From CALAED01 sp035765195 (GTDB taxonomy: Bacteria > Actinomycetota > Actinomycetes > Streptosporangiales > Streptosporangiaceae): a stretch of 64,000 nt of DNA. Within the stretch, counting starts at the first letter, position 1. The number at the start of each line of letters is the position of its first letter. The notes beneath the pieces were generated by a model. It was not told the origin of the DNA. It worked only from the letters and a program-made list of their open reading frames with translations, and did no database searches. A program made the translations under genes and the position numbers. Shown here in pieces: positions 60,060 through 64,000 of the stretch. The stretch covers positions 1-64,000 of the forward strand of contig DASTYC010000027.1 in assembly GCA_035765195.1 (NCBI GenBank), read 5' to 3'.

Positions 60060-62252
60060 GTGGCCTGGCAGCTGCACTACACCTCGGCCAGGTCCGGGCC
60101 GGGCGGCTGGGCCGGCTTTCAGTTCGTGGCCGCCACGCCGGGCCTGCCGCCGGGCGTGGAGGCCGCGGTCGGGCCCTATCTCACCTATCGGCCGCCGCCG
60201 GGGGCACCGCCGGCGCCCGGCCCCGCCGAGCTGGCCGACCTTCCCGTCGCGTTGTCCTACGATCTCGCCGACGGGCACGCGCTGCTGGTCCGCTGCCGCT
60301 ACCTGGGCCGCGACTATTCCGGCCGCTACGGCAACTTCCTCGCGCACGCCATCGTGGCCGACCCCGGCGAGCTCATCGGGGTCCGCCCGATCGAGCTGTG
60401 GCGGGCCGGTTTCTGGTGCGACGCGCCCGGGCGCGGCGACCTGCCGCCCCTCGACGACCTGGTCCCCGGCGACGCGTTCGCCCCCGAGGCGCTCGCCCGC
60501 TGGCTGGCCGCCGAGCACGCGTACGGCCTGTTCGCCCGCCTGCTCGACGCGGTGCTCACCACCGTCGCGCGGGGGCACGGCCGGGTGACGCTCGTGGCCG
60601 AGGACGTCGACACCGTGGCCCGCTGGTTCGCGGTGGTGTGCTACTCGCTGCCGGTCGCCTCCGCAGCCGCGCTGTCCTTCGTCACCTACACCGACGATCC
60701 GGGCGGCGCGCCGTACCGGCTCGTCGGCACGACGCCCGACGTGTGGGCGGCGGCGCCCGGCACCGCCCCGTTCTTCCTCGTCGACGCACCTGACGCACCC
60801 GACGCGCCCGGCTCGCCGGACGCGCCGCCCGGCGCGGGGCCGGGTCCGGGTCCTGGCAGGTACGCGCGGACCGCGGCGGCGCGGTGGCGCGACCACGACC
60901 TGGCCGGACTCGACGCGCTCGGCGAGTTGGCCGGACTCGGCGCGGGGTTCGAGGGCTTCGACACCGCCGCGGCGCTCCTGGCGCTGTGCCGCGGCGAGCC
61001 GGCGGTGACGGACGCGGAGGAGGCGGCGGCCGCCGCGCTGCTTCGCCGGCACGGCGCCGACGTGCCGGCATGGGTCTGGGGCGAGCTCGCTCCGGCACTC
61101 CCCCGGGTCGGCTTCGAGCTGGCCGCCGCGCTGTGCGATCTGAGCGCCGGCGAGCTGGCGGAGCGCTGCGCGGCCCGTTGCGTCCTGCTCGCCCTCGCCG
61201 ATCCGGCGCTGCGGCCGCGCCTGCCGCACCGCACCAGCGTCCCCGTCGCCGCCACCGGCGGGCGGCGGTCGCGGGCCGAGCTCGGGCCCGCGTTCGCCGA
61301 CGCGGTGGCGGCGGCGCCCAGCCTGATCGAGATCGCGGCCGTCGCCGCCCTCGCGGAGCGCTGCCACGTGCCGCTGGCCGCCTCCGCCGTGGCCACCGCC
61401 GCCGCCCGCCGCGCCGAGCACGGCGCGCCCGATCTGCTCGCCGCCGTCCACACGGCCCCGCCGCACGCGCGCGACGGCCTCATCACCGGCATCCTGACCG
61501 GGCTGGAGACGGCGGCCGCGAGCGGCCGGGCCGCCGCGCTCACCGACGCCGTGTGCGACCTCGTCGCCGGACACGACCTGTCGACGACGCCTCGGGTGGC
61601 GCTGCGGGTGTTGAGCTCCGTCGGCCGGCGCCGCAAGGCCAGGCGGGTCGAGCTGACCCGTGAGGCGCTGTCCCTCGACCGGCCCGGGCTGCCCGCCGAG
61701 GAGATCGACGCCGCGCTGCGTTCGCTCTGGTCGGGCGCGGCGCCCACGGTCGCCGAGTGCGACGCGCTGCTCGACTCCTGGGGGGCCGACACCGTGGCCG
61801 CGGCGCTGGCCAGGTACCCGTCGCTGGTGCTGCTGCCCTCCCGGGCGTTCGCCGCGGCGCGTGCCGGGCTCGACGCCCCCGAGGTGGTGCGGCTGGCCGA
61901 ACGCGTCGACGCCATCGCGGTGCCCGACGGCGGCGCGGCCACCCTGCGCGGCGATGCCGCCGTCGTCATCGGCCACGCGGCGCTGGCCCGCGGCTCCGTA
62001 CACTCCCTCGACGTGCCCGCGCTGGCCAGGTCGCTCGACGACATGGCCACGGCGCCGGCCGCCCCGGAGCTGCTCGACGCCGCCTTCGCCACGGCCGCGG
62101 ACCGGCTCGCCAAACGTTCCCCCGAGTTCAGGGAGTCGCTGCTGGCGGCCGTGGGCGCACCCGCCAGGTCTCGGCTGATCGATCTGCTGCCGGCCAAGCC
62201 CGAGCGGAGCGGACTCGATCGGCGCCGGCTCTTCCGCAGGCGCGGGGGGTGA
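60060..62252 (+). CDS. GTPase-associated protein 1 (GAP1)-like
   Basis: 730 residues from a GTG 3 bp after the GTPase stop. N-terminal domain (WQLHYTSARSGPGGWAGFQF, then LVRCRYLGRDYSGRYGNFLA, HAIV, ELWRAGFW) matches the GAP1-N2 type as I recall it: a beta-rich domain with a Y-GR-GN-HA motif. A low-complexity Asp-Ala-Pro linker lies near 240-260. The rest is Ala/Leu-rich helical (GAP1-M/C-like). In known arrangements it is always next to such GTPases and may control or be controlled by them. No catalytic site is evident. Confidence 0.72.
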   Translation: MAWQLHYTSARSGPGGWAGFQFVAATPGLPPGVEAAVGPYLTYRPPPGAPPAPGPAELADLPVALSYDLADGHALLVRCRYLGRDYSGRYGNFLAHAIVADPGELIGVRPIELWRAGFWCDAPGRGDLPPLDDLVPGDAFAPEALARWLAAEHAYGLFARLLDAVLTTVARGHGRVTLVAEDVDTVARWFAVVCYSLPVASAAALSFVTYTDDPGGAPYRLVGTTPDVWAAAPGTAPFFLVDAPDAPDAPGSPDAPPGAGPGPGPGRYARTAAARWRDHDLAGLDALGELAGLGAGFEGFDTAAALLALCRGEPAVTDAEEAAAAALLRRHGADVPAWVWGELAPALPRVGFELAAALCDLSAGELAERCAARCVLLALADPALRPRLPHRTSVPVAATGGRRSRAELGPAFADAVAAAPSLIEIAAVAALAERCHVPLAASAVATAAARRAEHGAPDLLAAVHTAPPHARDGLITGILTGLETAAASGRAAALTDAVCDLVAGHDLSTTPRVALRVLSSVGRRRKARRVELTREALSLDRPGLPAEEIDAALRSLWSGAAPTVAECDALLDSWGADTVAAALARYPSLVLLPSRAFAAARAGLDAPEVVRLAERVDAIAVPDGGAATLRGDAAVVIGHAALARGSVHSLDVPALARSLDDMATAPAAPELLDAAFATAADRLAKRSPEFRESLLAAVGAPARSRLIDLLPAKPERSGLDRRRLFRRRGG

Positions 62253-62255
62253 GCG

Positions 62256-64000
62256 ATGCCCTTCATCGGCGCGGTGCTGGTCGTGCTCGTCTGGATCGTG
62301 GTGACGGGCGCGGGCTTCCTGGCCTTTCCGGTGGTGTTCGCCGCGACGCTGGTCGGCACCACCGCCGGGGTGGTCGGCTACTACTACGCGCGCGCCTGCC
62401 GGGCGCTGGTCGCGGCGCGCGCCGACGGGCCGGCGCCGGTCGCCGCGCCGCCGATGAGCCCGCCGATCGGCTCGCGCGAGGCCGCCGGCGCGGCCCTGGG
62501 CGAGCCCGCCTACCGGCACTACCTGCTGAGCCAGGTGTGGCTCGACTGGTGGACGATCGTCCGGACGACCGTGCCGCGGGTGCGCCGGACCGCGGCGCGC
62601 GCGCTGACCGCCACCACCAAGACGCTGCTCGGCGGCGTGCGGGGCCTGTTCACGTTCCCGCTGTGGCTGGCGGTCTGCGGCGGCATCGTGCTGGCCGCCG
62701 TGCCGCTGGCCGCGCTCGGCGCCGCACTCGCCGTGCTGTACGTCGTGGTGGCGGCCATCGGGCTGGCGGGCTGGCTCGGCGGCGCGCTGGTGCTGGCCGG
62801 CGTCGAACGCATCTTCATGGCCTACGGCCGGATCCTGCAGACCTGTCCACATCCGTTCTGCTACGAGAAGATCGCGCTGCCCGCATACGAATGCCCGGCC
62901 TGCGGTGCGCGGCACCGGCGGCTGGCGCCCAACGGCTGGGGCGCGTTCCGGCACGTGTGCCGGTGCGGCGCCAGGCTGCCGACGACGATCCCCGCGGGCC
63001 GGTTCCGGCTGACCGCGTACTGCCCGCACTGTGCGGGGCGGCTGCCCGAGCGCATCGGCCGGGTCCGCGTGGAGCCGCTGCCGTTCATCGGGGGGCCCGC
63101 GGCCGGGAAGACGACGTTCATGTTCCTGGCCATCCGCGCCGTGAGCCGCCGGGCGCACGCGGCGGGCGGCCGGGTCGCGTTCGTCGAGCCGCGGCACGCC
63201 CAGGCCTACGCCGGGGCGCTCGGGGAGTTCCGGCGCGGCGGGCAGCTGGCCAAGACGGGCCCGGAGCTGCCGCTCGCCACCATGGTCGACGTCGACCTGC
63301 CGGGGCCCCGGCATCGGATCCACCGGATCCTCTACCTGTTCGACCCGGCGGGCGAGCACTTCACCGGCGCGACCAAGGTGGAATCGTTGCGCTACCTCGA
63401 TCACGGCGAGGCGCTGCTGTTCGTGGTCGACCCGTTCGCGCTGCCCGAGACGCGGCGGGCGCTCACCGACGAGGAGAGCGAACGGGTGGCCAAGGCCGCG
63501 GCCACCTCCGACGAGGATCCCTCCGACACCTTGCAGCGGGTGCTCAACGAGCTGCGGTCGCGACCCGACCAGGGCCGGCAGAAACGGATCGCGGTTGTGG
63601 TCACCAAGGCCGACTTGCTCGACCAGACGGCGATCGGCGGCACCCTGTGCACCGCCCAACCGCCCGGGGGCCCGCCCGGCGGCGGCGACCCCGACGTCCG
63701 CGCCTGGCTGGGCGGGCTCGGCATGGGCAACACGATCCGCACGCTCGATCAGGTCGCCGCGCAGGTCCGGTACTTCGCCTCCGGCCTCGACACCGACCCC
63801 GCGGCCGTGGCCGAACTGGTCGGCTGGGTCACCGGACTTTCGCTGAACGGCCACACGCCGCGGCACGCGGCCGAGCCCGAGGTGCCGGCGGCGGCGCTGC
63901 GCGACCCGTGGGCGCCGCGGGGCCGGCCGGCCGAGCTGGTGCCGGCGAGCTACCAGGCGGGCCGCTGGGCGATCCTGGCGGGTCTTTCGCTGCTCAACCT
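62256..64000 (+). CDS. Membrane-anchored zinc-ribbon GTPase-like protein, partial at window edge
   Basis: Reading frame is open to the window end (at least 581 residues), ATG 3 bp after the GAP1-like stop. Order: N-terminal transmembrane pair (GAVLVVLVWIVVTGAGFLAF, then a second span); a further hydrophobic pair at about 135-175; cysteine-rich zinc ribbons CPHPFCYEKI, CPACG, CRCGARL and CPHCAGRL; then a GTPase-like domain with GGPAAGKTT, LFDPAGEH and TKADLLD. It is the second GTPase of the set, held at the membrane. The C-terminus lies outside the window. Confidence 0.75.
   Translation, partial: MPFIGAVLVVLVWIVVTGAGFLAFPVVFAATLVGTTAGVVGYYYARACRALVAARADGPAPVAAPPMSPPIGSREAAGAALGEPAYRHYLLSQVWLDWWTIVRTTVPRVRRTAARALTATTKTLLGGVRGLFTFPLWLAVCGGIVLAAVPLAALGAALAVLYVVVAAIGLAGWLGGALVLAGVERIFMAYGRILQTCPHPFCYEKIALPAYECPACGARHRRLAPNGWGAFRHVCRCGARLPTTIPAGRFRLTAYCPHCAGRLPERIGRVRVEPLPFIGGPAAGKTTFMFLAIRAVSRRAHAAGGRVAFVEPRHAQAYAGALGEFRRGGQLAKTGPELPLATMVDVDLPGPRHRIHRILYLFDPAGEHFTGATKVESLRYLDHGEALLFVVDPFALPETRRALTDEESERVAKAAATSDEDPSDTLQRVLNELRSRPDQGRQKRIAVVVTKADLLDQTAIGGTLCTAQPPGGPPGGGDPDVRAWLGGLGMGNTIRTLDQVAAQVRYFASGLDTDPAAVAELVGWVTGLSLNGHTPRHAAEPEVPAAALRDPWAPRGRPAELVPASYQAGRWAILAGLSLLN

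Noticed and set aside
58632..63866. Antisense frame of 1744 codons opposite the GTPase/GAP1 genes
   Set aside because: Same shadow effect; the sense frames carry P-loop and zinc-ribbon motifs and coupled spacing, the antisense frame has none.

Overview
The window is about 70% GC with dense genes, many GTG starts, many 4-nt NTGA stop/start overlaps, 13E12-type HNH proteins, DUF5753/SAM-methyltransferase pairs and RsbW-like ATPases. All this points to a filamentous actinomycete, most likely of the Streptosporangiales (Nonomuraea/Streptosporangium-like); the genus is inference. No rRNA, tRNA, CRISPR array or insertion sequence was recognised.

Layout. (1) 1-12.3 kb is a regulatory/accessory stretch: an HNH nuclease-like protein, a large XRE-TPR regulator, a four-gene coupled cassette (RsbW-like ATPase, XRE, unknown, HicB-like), a DUF1707 protein, an orphan molybdate-binding lipoprotein, a secreted protein, a methyltransferase/DUF5753 regulator pair, and a degenerate-cyclase/Sel1 group. 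(2) 12.3-25 kb is an L-arabinose module. Substrate-binding protein, permease, ATPase, ribulokinase, epimerase and isomerase lie in one direction with a secreted aldose epimerase and a U32-like protein. An IclR regulator plus an SMP-30 lactonase diverge from them, and a LacI regulator diverges from an MFS gene around a perfect 18-bp palindrome. (3) 28.2-32.2 kb is an operon for a ureohydrolase that looks like nickel guanidine hydrolase plus an ABC importer, preceded by a recognisable guanidine-I (ykkC) riboswitch. (4) 32.3-50.4 kb is a glycan locus: ABC importer, GH31 alpha-xylosidase, GH1 beta-glucosidase, MFS, a toxin-antitoxin pair, LacI repressor, GH3, GH35 beta-galactosidase and GH29 alpha-L-fucosidase. 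Three copies of TCGAAGCGCTTCGA lie at its promoters. The enzyme set matches stepwise stripping of fucogalacto-xyloglucan oligosaccharides.

(5) 50.4-53.8 kb holds a TerC-family gene with a yybP-ykoY (manganese) riboswitch, a Ser/Thr kinase with TPR-like tail, and an ACT-domain protein. (6) 53.9-64 kb is the most unusual segment. A GrpE-like protein, a lidless Hsp70, an 881-residue FnIII-like protein, a zinc-ribbon GTPase, a protein resembling 'GTPase-associated protein 1', and a membrane zinc-ribbon GTPase that runs off the window form one tight co-directional block. It resembles predicted NTP-dependent conflict systems of multicellular bacteria and has no obvious housekeeping role.

Regulation is unusually readable here: two riboswitches, one LacI regulon defined by three operators, a second LacI palindrome, an IclR-type inverted repeat, a toxin-antitoxin promoter with an operator over the -35 box and an apparently leaderless start, and several intercistronic hairpins.
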